From Planctomycetota bacterium (lineage in GTDB: Bacteria; Planctomycetota; Planctomycetia; Pirellulales; UBA1268), in NCBI GenBank assembly GCA_003669255.1, contig QWPO01000010.1, forward strand, positions 1 to 6,605: DNA of 6,605 bases, in the 5' to 3' direction. The number at the start of each line of letters is the position of its first letter. Position 1 is the stretch's first letter. The notes under the pieces are model-generated. The model had not been told where the DNA came from and made no database searches. It worked only from the letters and a program-made list of their open reading frames with translations. This document shows positions 1-6,605 of this stretch, piece by piece. The translations under genes and the position numbers were made by a program.

Positions 1-1
1 G

Positions 2-2209
2 ACGAGCCGATTCGTCCGTGGGCCGCAGGAGGGACGCCTGACGCTCGAACTCGTCGATGCGGCCCATGGGCTCAGGTTCGAACTGGATGCGACGCTGCCC
101 GACGGCGACTGCGCCCTTGACCTCGACCTCACGATTCGGAACACGGGAACCGCCCCCACGTGCGTGATGGCGGCCATCCCGCATCTCACCGGCCTTGGTC
201 TGGGCTCTGACCCCGCGGCCAACCTCGGAGTACGCCTTCGTGACGTGGGGCAGTCGCGGGCGCCGGCGTGGTCGCTGCAGGGCGGTGTCTACACCCGCGA
301 CTGGTCGATGCCGTGGAATGCGGTCTACGACCCGGCCACGAAGGGGACGCTCGGGATGATCGCCCTCGACGAGTCGATCCGAAACAAAATCCTGCGCCGC
401 TGGCCGGGCGGAGGCATGGAAATCTTCTATTTCGACAAGGTTCGCCTGGCGCCAGGAGCGGCCGCCTCGTTTCCCACAAGCCAACTGCTGGTGACTAGCG
501 GCGATTGGAAGGTGACCGCCAGGAGATACCGGGAGTGGTTCGCCGCGACATTTTCCCTCCGTCATCCCCCCGCGTGGTTCGCGGAGATCGGCTCCTACTC
601 GGGAGCATGGATCCCGGGCCCGAAGGAAGTCGCGGCAGCGCAGGCAAATCAGGCCCGCCCCGTGCCGCAGGCCACAGCCACACCTGCCGGGCCGATCACG
701 TCCTTCGCAGACCTGCCGCGGGCATACCTCGGGGGCCGGTTTGATCTCCAGGAATGGGCCCAGTACTGGCAGGGAGTTGTCACCACCGGTCACGTCGACG
801 CCTTCGACCACTGCGACGGTATCTACGAGTTCCGCAGTGATCTGGGCGGTGCCGCGGCGATGCGGCGCGGTGTCGCCGGCGTCGAGCGGATCGGCCGCCA
901 CCTGGGGCTTTACATCGGCGCGAAGACCGTTCGCCTCGACAGCGACTTTTTCCGCGGCCGTGATCCCCGCGCCGCGATGGCGATGGAGACGCCCGACGCC
1001 ACGCTGCGGCCGGACGCGAAGAGCATCTGGATGTGCCTGAGCGACGAGGCGTGGCAGGATCACCTCGCGCAGACCTGCGGACGGCTGCTCCGGGAATCGG
1101 GGGCACAGTACATCCGCCTCGATGAACTGGGGGAACTGTTCGAAACCTGCCACAACCCGGCCCATCATCACGCGTCGCCCTACGACCTGGTGCCGTGCAA
1201 GTTGGAGTTGCTACGAAAGGTCCGCGCGGCGATGGACGCGGTCGATCCCGACTCGATGCTGTTCACCGAAGGAGGCGTCGACGTCATGAACCTCCACGCC
1301 AATGGCAGTCTCGGGATCTGGAACGCGGGCGCCGACATCGCCCCGTTGCGGCTCGCCGTGCCCAGCTACCAGGGCCTGGCCTACCACTACGGCCAGGTCG
1401 ACTCCGCGCTCCAGGGCTTCGCCCCCGCCGGCTCCAGCGCCTGCACGCGGCAGGGCTTCGTCACCGAGCACCACGAATCCATCTGGGGCGTCGGCCTGGA
1501 GCGAAAGCCCACGTGCTACCCGCCCCAGGCCGACGAGTGGACCTGGCCGCCGGCTGCCGACCTGCAGTGGGACCTGCTGCGGGTCACGTTCCAGGAGGCG
1601 ATGCTGGCTTGCGATCCGACCGATGAGAATCCAACCGTGCCCGCGCTCGACGCGCGAGACCACGACGACTGGGCGGGGCGGCTGTGGCGGTCGCCGCGCT
1701 ACTGGCTGTTGACCTGTGGCAATCGGGCGGCCGTCAAGCCGGCCCGGGCCCTCCGCGTGAGGCTGCCGGACCTCCCGACGGACGTCGCGCAGGCACTCGA
1801 GATCGACACCGAGACCCTCCAAACGAGGCCCGTCGTGATCGAGCGAACTGCCGATGGCACCTTTGTCGACACGGTCTTTGGGTTCTCGGCGGTGCTACTC
1901 CCGCGGCCCGACTGCCCGCCCCTCGTGCTGGCGGACCCCAGACCGCTCGTCTGTCGGGCGGGCCAAAGTCTGGAGGTCGGCCTCTCATCCTGGCCGATGC
2001 CGAATCACACACCTCCCCACGTAAGGATTGACGTGCCCGGCATAGAAGCTTCACCACGTCAGGCGGATCTGCCCGCCACGGCGGCGATCCAGACGACGAA
2101 AGGGACCGTGCCAGGGCACTACGTCCTGCGGGTCACGGGCGACTGCCTGCCGCTCAAACGCTGGCTGGAAGTCGTGCCGGCCTCGGTGCCGCAATCACAG
2201 TCGCCATGA
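2..2209 (+). CDS. Glycoside-hydrolase-like protein resembling DUF6259, 5' partial
   Basis: The reading frame is open from the first in-window codon to the TGA at 2207-2209 (735 residues), so the real start lies upstream; the GTG at 164 is internal. Numbering from position 2: residues 1-190 are rich in alternating hydrophobic strands and look like an N-terminal beta-sandwich. Residues 240-560 look like a TIM barrel, with an Asp-His-Cys-Asp-Gly segment near 269 and the strand YIRLDELGE (Asp374, Glu375), followed by Cys383 and a His-His-His cluster at 388-390, and then FTEGG (Glu423). This 'LDE...C..xxHxH' arrangement resembles the DUF6259 family, which is related to alpha-galactosidase-type barrels. 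Residues 641-730 look like an Ig-like beta domain. By analogy with such barrels Asp374 could be the nucleophile, but this is inference. The substrate is unknown, and whether the protein is exported cannot be judged without the N-terminus. The coding frame is certain; the family call is from memory of motifs and moderately sure. Confidence 0.72.
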   Translation, partial: TSRFVRGPQEGRLTLELVDAAHGLRFELDATLPDGDCALDLDLTIRNTGTAPTCVMAAIPHLTGLGLGSDPAANLGVRLRDVGQSRAPAWSLQGGVYTRDWSMPWNAVYDPATKGTLGMIALDESIRNKILRRWPGGGMEIFYFDKVRLAPGAAASFPTSQLLVTSGDWKVTARRYREWFAATFSLRHPPAWFAEIGSYSGAWIPGPKEVAAAQANQARPVPQATATPAGPITSFADLPRAYLGGRFDLQEWAQYWQGVVTTGHVDAFDHCDGIYEFRSDLGGAAAMRRGVAGVERIGRHLGLYIGAKTVRLDSDFFRGRDPRAAMAMETPDATLRPDAKSIWMCLSDEAWQDHLAQTCGRLLRESGAQYIRLDELGELFETCHNPAHHHASPYDLVPCKLELLRKVRAAMDAVDPDSMLFTEGGVDVMNLHANGSLGIWNAGADIAPLRLAVPSYQGLAYHYGQVDSALQGFAPAGSSACTRQGFVTEHHESIWGVGLERKPTCYPPQADEWTWPPAADLQWDLLRVTFQEAMLACDPTDENPTVPALDARDHDDWAGRLWRSPRYWLLTCGNRAAVKPARALRVRLPDLPTDVAQALEIDTETLQTRPVVIERTADGTFVDTVFGFSAVLLPRPDCPPLVLADPRPLVCRAGQSLEVGLSSWPMPNHTPPHVRIDVPGIEASPRQADLPATAAIQTTKGTVPGHYVLRVTGDCLPLKRWLEVVPASVPQSQSP

Positions 2210-2230
2210 GAACCCATGAGGCCCCATGCG
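2204..2230 (+). repeat. Three tandem 10-bp units (CCATGAG core)
   Basis: CCATGAG occurs at 2204-2210 and 2214-2220, and the near copy CCATGCG at 2224-2230, spaced exactly 10 bases apart. The first copy contains the stop codon of the hydrolase-like gene; the others lie just after it. The 10-base period is close to one helical turn, which would suit a protein-binding array, but three short copies may also be chance or a small slippage duplication. No function is claimed. Confidence 0.45.
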
Positions 2231-2254
2231 GATCGCAGCGTCGTCCTTATTTTG

Positions 2255-2278
2255 TAACCGGTGTATGGTTATTCCATA
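2255..2278. promoter_or_regulatory. Overlapping inverted repeats, possible operator
   Basis: Two perfect five-base dyads overlap here. TAACC (2255-2259) pairs with GGTTA (2267-2271) across a 7-base spacer, and TATGG (2264-2268) pairs with CCATA (2274-2278) across a 5-base spacer. They sit in the A+T-rich gap just upstream of a TATACT box and about 60-80 bases ahead of the chosen PSD1-gene start, a sensible place for a regulator site. The arms are short, so chance is a real possibility. No U-run follows, so this is not a convincing terminator for the upstream gene. Confidence 0.3.
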
Positions 2279-2290
2279 AGCCCTGCTAAC

Positions 2291-2296
2291 TATACT
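2291..2296 (+). promoter_or_regulatory. Candidate -10 box for the PSD1-DUF1501 operon
   Basis: TATACT matches the sigma-70 -10 consensus TATAAT at five of six bases and lies in the only A+T-rich stretch of the window. Transcription would begin near 2303, about 33 bases before the ATG at 2336. No good -35 hexamer stands 16-19 bases upstream: the candidate bases around 2266-2274 match TTGACA poorly. The promoter may therefore depend on an activator, use another sigma factor, or be absent. Confidence 0.3.
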
Positions 2297-2335
2297 GACT
2301 GGTCGTTCACGCGGTGTCTTTCGAGTGGCAGCCCC

Positions 2336-5215
2336 ATGCTCCAACACGGCTTGCCGGCACGAATCTTGACGCGCGGCCACCATGGCCTGGGCTTCAGGAT
2401 GGGCGTCGGGATCGCGGTCGTCGCATGCTGCGGAGTTGGTAGGGCGGCCGGGGCCGACACGGCGACGACCGTGGAGAATCTCCACCAGCAGTTCTTCGAA
2501 TCCCGTGTGAGGCCGCTCCTTGCCACGAAGTGCCAGGAGTGCCACGGCGACGGAATCGCCGAAGCGGGGCTGCGGCTCGACAGCCGCAAGGCGCTGATCC
2601 GAGGGGCTGACTCGGGGCCGGTGGTCGTGCCAGGTAAGGCCAACGAGAGCCGGCTCCTCGCGGTGGTCCGGCACGCTGACGACATCGCGATGCCTCCGGA
2701 GGGCAAGCTCTCCGACGACGAGATCTCCGTTCTCGAGAGCTGGATCTCGGCGGGGGCACCGTGGAGCGGTCCCGGTGGCGACGACGACACTTCCAGCCCG
2801 GCCGCCGGGCCAATCGACATGCAGCGGCGGCTCGAGGATGCGCTGCAAAACCACTGGGCGTTTCAGCCGCTCATGCGGCACGAACCCCCAGCCCCCGCGC
2901 CGCAGGCTCCCCCGGAGTGGGCTCACGCGCGGATCGACCGATTTATTCTCGCGGCGGCCACTGCCGCAGGCGTGCATCCTTCGCCGGAGGCGGCTCCGCG
3001 GGACCTCGTGCGGCGGGTGTGGTTCGACCTGACCGGCATGCCGCCGCCAGCCGCGGAGGTCGATGCGTTCGCGGCCCAGCCTACGGAGGAGTCGTACCAG
3101 GCGCTCGTCGACAGGTTATTGGCATCGCGGCACCACGCAGAGCACTGGGCCCGCAAATGGCTCGACGTGGCGCGGTATGCCGACACGATGGGGTACGCGT
3201 TCGACAGCCAGGACAAGCGCTACCCTTTTGCCTGGACGTATCGCGACTGGGTCGTCTCAGCGCTAGCGGCCGATCGGCCGTACGACCAGTTCATCACCCT
3301 GCAGATCGCTGCCGACCTCGTCGTACCGCCGGTGCCACCGTCGGATCTGGCTGCGCTCGGCTTCCTCACCGTCGGAAGGACGTTTCTCGGCAACACGAAC
3401 GACATCATCGACGACCGCATCGACCTCGTGACCCGCGGGCTGATGGGGCTCACGGTGGCCTGCGCGCGGTGCCACGATCATAAGTACGAACCCGTCACGA
3501 CGGCCGATTACTACGCGCTGCACGGCATCTTCGCCAGCTGCCAGATCCCAGAGGAACTGCCGGAGATCGGCCCGCCCCCTCCAGGTCCGGAGGCCGCGGC
3601 GTTCGCGGCCACCTATGCCGAACTCCGGCAGGCGGTGACCGACCATGAGGCCGCTGTTCGGGCGCGGGCGGTGCGGGAGGCCGTCGCCCACGCGGCCGCC
3701 TACTTTCTCGAGGTGGCGCGGCCCGCGGTCCGCGGTGCCGACAAGCGGCCGCCGCGACTGGCCGACGGCTATGAACTGCAGCAGCTGATCATCGACAAGC
3801 TCACCCGTCTCGTCGGCGGGCAGACCGAGCGGCACCCGATCCTCGGGCCATGGGTGGCCTCGGCGTCGGGATCCGATACCGAGGTGCCGTCGCGGCTCGC
3901 GCGGCTGCTTGACGCTGAAGCCGCCGGCCAGCCTGCCTCCAACCTGAATACCGTGATCCGCGACGAACTCGTCTCGGCCCGGCCCGGCTCGCTTGCCGAA
4001 CTCGCCGAGGCATACGGTCGGATCGTGATGCGGATCGCGCCGGACTGGGCTGGCGGGCCTGCTGTCGCCGGCGACGAGTCGGACGACGTGCGGGCAGTAC
4101 GCGAACTGCTGGGCGCTGCCGGTACGCCGTTCGTCGTGATGGAGACCGAGGCGATGCGCGTTGCCAACATGGCGGAGCAGACGGAGTTTCGCAGACGGCA
4201 GCTCAACATTACGAAGCATCAAGCCGAGGCGGCCGGGGGCCCGCCGCGGGCGATGGTGCTCGTCGATGGCCCGCAGCCGCAGGACAGTCCGATCCTCCTC
4301 CGCGGCAGTCCGGCGCGGCGCGGCGACGTTGTGAAGCGGCGGATGCCGATGCTGCTGGGGGGTGCGGAGGTGGGCGCCGGGTCGAGCGGCCGTCTCGATC
4401 TGGCCCGTGCGCTCGTGGCGCCCGGTAACCCTCTGACGGCGCGGATGATCGTGAACTGGGCGTGGACGCATCATCTCGGCGGCGGACTCGTGCCCGCGCC
4501 CGGTGACTTGGGACTGCGCGGGGAAGCCCCCGCTCACCGCGAGTTGCTCGACGACCTCGCCCGTCGGTTTAGCGAAGAAGGCGGCTGGAGCCTGCGTTGG
4601 CTGCATCGCGAGATCGTGACCAGCCGCACCTTCCGGCAGTCGTCGGCCGCCCGCGAGGATCTCGCTGACCGCGATCCCGACAACCGGCTCTTCGCCAGGG
4701 CGAATCGTCGCCGCCTCGACTGGGAGGCCTGGCGCGACTCCATGCTCGCCGCCGCCGACACGCTCGATCGCGTGCACCGCGGAGGCCCCGGCGTCGACCC
4801 GCTTGCAGTGGAGTCGATGTCGGTACGGTCGATCTACGGCCGCCTCGACCGCCAGGATGTACCGGGCCTGCTGCGGACGTTCGATGTCGCCAACCCCGAC
4901 ACGGCCGTGCACGTACGGGTGAGGACCACCGTGCCCCAGCAGTCACTCGCCGTGCTCAACTCTGAACTCGTCGTCAATGCCGCGCGGCGGCTGGCGGCGC
5001 GGGTGCAGGCGGAGGTGCCCGACCCGGCGCGGGACGATCTCCGCGTCGATTCCCTGTGGCGGGCGGCGCTGTCGCGGAGTCCGTCAGCCGAGGAGCGGGA
5101 TGCAGCCCTCGCCTGGCTCGCGGCGGAGCCGCCGTCCGATACGAGCGGATTCGGACGGTATGAGCGACTCGCTCAGGCGGTGCTCGCGGTTGCCGAGTTT
5201 CAGTTCATCGATTGA
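2336..5215 (+). CDS. PSCyt1-PSCyt2-PSD1 protein (DUF1549/DUF1553), exported, di-CxxCH
   Basis: This is a complete 959-residue member of the planctomycete cytochrome-like family. Residues 1-44 form a leader: a long basic n-region, a hydrophobic core after Met22, and Ala-Gly-Ala before Asp, so export is likely. PSCyt1 spans about 50-143, with CQECH at 66-70 and Met119 in the 'MPPEGKLS' segment as a likely distal haem ligand. PSCyt2 (DUF1549) spans about 195-403 and ends with a second motif, CARCH at 376-380, followed by HKYEPVT. Residues 404-650 are a helical, family-variable linker. PSD1 (DUF1553) spans about 652-959, with the typical RG.P...G..V.RR, NPLTARMIVN (Asn698), GWSL (Trp751) and TSRTFRQSS blocks and the usual FQFID end. 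The start at 2336 was chosen because it gives a leader, is preceded by a weak GAGTGG at 2323-2328, and leaves the A+T-rich gap non-coding; ATG 2399 is the alternative, while GTG 2261 would read through the putative promoter. The family's role is unproven; haem binding and electron transfer are inferred from CxxCH. Confidence 0.93.
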   Translation: MLQHGLPARILTRGHHGLGFRMGVGIAVVACCGVGRAAGADTATTVENLHQQFFESRVRPLLATKCQECHGDGIAEAGLRLDSRKALIRGADSGPVVVPGKANESRLLAVVRHADDIAMPPEGKLSDDEISVLESWISAGAPWSGPGGDDDTSSPAAGPIDMQRRLEDALQNHWAFQPLMRHEPPAPAPQAPPEWAHARIDRFILAAATAAGVHPSPEAAPRDLVRRVWFDLTGMPPPAAEVDAFAAQPTEESYQALVDRLLASRHHAEHWARKWLDVARYADTMGYAFDSQDKRYPFAWTYRDWVVSALAADRPYDQFITLQIAADLVVPPVPPSDLAALGFLTVGRTFLGNTNDIIDDRIDLVTRGLMGLTVACARCHDHKYEPVTTADYYALHGIFASCQIPEELPEIGPPPPGPEAAAFAATYAELRQAVTDHEAAVRARAVREAVAHAAAYFLEVARPAVRGADKRPPRLADGYELQQLIIDKLTRLVGGQTERHPILGPWVASASGSDTEVPSRLARLLDAEAAGQPASNLNTVIRDELVSARPGSLAELAEAYGRIVMRIAPDWAGGPAVAGDESDDVRAVRELLGAAGTPFVVMETEAMRVANMAEQTEFRRRQLNITKHQAEAAGGPPRAMVLVDGPQPQDSPILLRGSPARRGDVVKRRMPMLLGGAEVGAGSSGRLDLARALVAPGNPLTARMIVNWAWTHHLGGGLVPAPGDLGLRGEAPAHRELLDDLARRFSEEGGWSLRWLHREIVTSRTFRQSSAAREDLADRDPDNRLFARANRRRLDWEAWRDSMLAAADTLDRVHRGGPGVDPLAVESMSVRSIYGRLDRQDVPGLLRTFDVANPDTAVHVRVRTTVPQQSLAVLNSELVVNAARRLAARVQAEVPDPARDDLRVDSLWRAALSRSPSAEERDAALAWLAAEPPSDTSGFGRYERLAQAVLAVAEFQFID

Positions 5216-5242
5216 AGTAGCTTCGGAAAGACAGTTCGCACC

Positions 5243-6605
5243 ATGCCCCACGATTTGGCACCCAACCGATTGCTCTCCCGCCGCGACGCGCTCTTCCGCG
5301 GCGGCCTAGGGCTCGGCTGGCTCGGCGCGGCAAGCCTCCTCGACGCCGAACGGGCGGACGCAGCGGGGTCGGGCCTGTCCCTCGCGCCGCGGGCGCCGCA
5401 TTTTCCAGCACGGGCGCGGGCGGTGATCCACATCTTCGCCAACGGCGGCCCGAGCCACATCGACACGTTCGATCCGAAGCCCGCGCTCGCCGCCTATGCG
5501 GGCCGGGAGATCCCCACAAACCTGCCGACGGAGCGGCGCACTGGCGCGGCCCTGCCGTCCCCTTTTCAGTTTTCGCGGCACGGCGAGAGCGGCCTGGAGG
5601 TGAGCGAGTTGTTTCCGTCGGTGGCCCGGCATGCCGATCGCCTGCTCGTCGTGCGATCGATGCATGCCGACGTGCCCAATCACGAACCCTCGCTCATGCT
5701 CATGAACTGCGGCGACGCGCGGCTCGTCCGGCCGTCCGCCGGCGCGTGGGTGACCTACGCGCTGGGCACTGAAAACCAGAACCTTCCGGGGTTCGTGGCG
5801 ATGTGCCCGGGTGGCTTTCCGATCAAGGAGTCCGAGAACTGGCGAAGCGCCTTCCTGCCGGGCGCGTTCCAGGGCACGTATATCGACACGAAGAAGCGCG
5901 ACGCGGCCGGCCTGGTGGAGAACGTTCGCCATCCGGCCCTCGACCGCGATGCGCAGCGGCGGCAGTTCGACCTCATCTCCCAACTCGATCGGCGTCATCT
6001 GGCGGCACGGCCTCACGACCCGGCACTCGAGGCCCGGCTTGCCTCGATGGAACTCGCGTGGCGGATGCAGTCAGAGGCGACCGACGCGTTCGACGTGTCC
6101 CGCGAGCCTGCTCACGTGCTCGCCCGCTACGGCGACGACGTGCAGGGGCGGCAGATGCTCATCGCGCGGCGGCTTGTCGAACGGGGCGTGCGCTACGTGC
6201 AGGTCTGGCACGGCGCCGGGCAGCCCTGGGACAGCCACGAGAAGATCGAGACAAACCACCGCCGATTGGCCGGCGAGTGTGATCGGGCGATCGGCGCGCT
6301 CCTCGACGACCTCGTCGGTCGCGGAATGCTCGACAGCACGCTCGTGCTCTGGGGGGGCGAGTTCGGCAGGACACCGACGGTCGAACTCCCCGCGCCGGGC
6401 ACCGGGGTGAGCGAGCCCTCGGGCCGTGATCACAATCACCATGGGTTCACGGTCTGGATGGCCGGTGGCGGCGTCCGCGGCGGCACGGTGCACGGCGCGA
6501 CCGACGAGTTTGGGTTCAAGGCGGTGGAAAAGCCGGTGCACGTGCACGACCTGCAGGCGACCATGCTGCATCTGCTCGGCCTCGACCACACGCGGCTCAC
6601 CTACC
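5243..6605 (+). CDS. DUF1501 protein, alkaline-phosphatase/sulfatase-superfamily-like, 3' partial
   Basis: The frame is open from ATG 5243 to the window end with no stop (454 residues). The family is usually only slightly longer, so perhaps 10-30 residues are missing. The N-terminus carries a twin-arginine-type leader, SRRDAL at 12-17 followed by a Gly/Leu/Ala-rich stretch to about residue 32, suggesting Tat export. DUF1501 hallmarks follow: NGGPSHIDTFD at 67-77, HADVPNHE at 141-148, WHG at 322-324 and DSH at 330-332, WGGEFGRTP at 370-378, DHNHHG at 396-401, then the 'GGTVHGATDEFG' and 'VHDLQATMLHLLGL' blocks. The His/Asp clusters resemble metal-site residues of the alkaline phosphatase superfamily, but which atoms act catalytically is unknown. 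It starts 27 bases after the PSD1 gene and is surely co-transcribed with it. GGAAAG at 5225-5230 is a possible, rather distant ribosome site. Confidence 0.93.
   Translation, partial: MPHDLAPNRLLSRRDALFRGGLGLGWLGAASLLDAERADAAGSGLSLAPRAPHFPARARAVIHIFANGGPSHIDTFDPKPALAAYAGREIPTNLPTERRTGAALPSPFQFSRHGESGLEVSELFPSVARHADRLLVVRSMHADVPNHEPSLMLMNCGDARLVRPSAGAWVTYALGTENQNLPGFVAMCPGGFPIKESENWRSAFLPGAFQGTYIDTKKRDAAGLVENVRHPALDRDAQRRQFDLISQLDRRHLAARPHDPALEARLASMELAWRMQSEATDAFDVSREPAHVLARYGDDVQGRQMLIARRLVERGVRYVQVWHGAGQPWDSHEKIETNHRRLAGECDRAIGALLDDLVGRGMLDSTLVLWGGEFGRTPTVELPAPGTGVSEPSGRDHNHHGFTVWMAGGGVRGGTVHGATDEFGFKAVEKPVHVHDLQATMLHLLGLDHTRLTY

Noticed and set aside
164..166. GTG 164 as start of the hydrolase-like gene
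   Set aside because: The frame is open upstream to the window edge and encodes beta-strand-rich sequence continuous with the domain, so this codon is internal.
2227..2253. TGCG-GAT-CGCA followed by a T-rich run as a terminator of the hydrolase-like gene
   Set aside because: The stem has four base pairs and the T-rich stretch begins about ten bases later, which does not fit an intrinsic terminator.
2261..2335. GTG 2261 as start of the PSD1 protein
   Set aside because: It would add 25 residues with no export character, encoded by the A+T-rich stretch that holds the dyads and the TATACT box.
2195..2977. 260-codon minus-strand frame crossing the intergenic gap
   Set aside because: It overlaps the haem-motif part of the PSD1 gene and the putative promoter, and its translation is low in recognisable content and Arg-rich.
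3263..4912. 549-codon open frame on the minus strand
   Set aside because: It lies wholly antisense to the PSD1 gene, whose PSCyt2 and PSD1 motifs cover the same stretch. Long antisense open frames are expected in G+C-rich genes, and its translation is Arg/Gly/His-rich with no recognisable motif.
5214..5224. GAAG-TAG-CTTC mini-hairpin between PSD1 and DUF1501 genes
   Set aside because: The stem is only four base pairs with a three-base loop and no U-run; it is too weak for a terminator and the genes are only 27 bases apart.
5306..6016. 236-codon minus-strand frame and plus-strand frames at 5803-6410
   Set aside because: All overlap the DUF1501 gene, whose frame shows continuous family motifs through the whole stretch.
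6351..6357. Run of seven G as a possible phase-variation or frameshift site
   Set aside because: It encodes the conserved Trp-Gly-Gly-Glu motif of DUF1501 and the frame is intact on both sides, so codon usage explains it.

Overview
The window reads as a piece of a planctomycete chromosome, most likely from the Pirellulales or a related group. The base composition is high in G+C, and two of the three genes belong to families that are strongly expanded in Planctomycetota: a PSCyt1-PSCyt2-PSD1 protein (with DUF1549 and DUF1553 domains) and its usual partner, a DUF1501 protein. All three genes lie on the + strand. Two of them run off the window: the first has lost its N-terminus and the third its last few residues.

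Layout. Positions 2-2209 hold the C-terminal 735 residues of a large glycoside-hydrolase-like protein. It has a beta-sandwich, then a TIM-barrel-like region resembling DUF6259, then a C-terminal beta/Ig-like tail. Positions 2210-2335 are a short non-coding gap that is visibly richer in A+T than its surroundings. It carries small inverted repeats and a TATACT box, and is the only candidate control region in the window. Positions 2336-5215 hold a complete PSCyt1-PSCyt2-PSD1 protein of about 959 residues with two CxxCH haem-binding motifs. After only 27 bases, positions 5243-6605 hold a nearly complete DUF1501 protein with a twin-arginine-type leader.

How they fit together. The PSD1 and DUF1501 genes almost certainly form a two-gene operon, a recurrent pair in planctomycetes whose biochemical role is, to my knowledge, not firmly established. 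Both products appear to be exported. The glycoside-hydrolase-like gene is in the same direction but separated by the putative promoter region, so it may be a neighbour rather than an operon member. A role in breakdown of complex or sulfated glycans is a reasonable inference from the company these genes keep, but nothing in this sequence proves it. I found no RNA genes, CRISPR arrays, insertion sequences or integration signals. I did not find a clearly new system; the most interesting items are the uncharacterised gene pair, its intergenic control region, and the divergent hydrolase.
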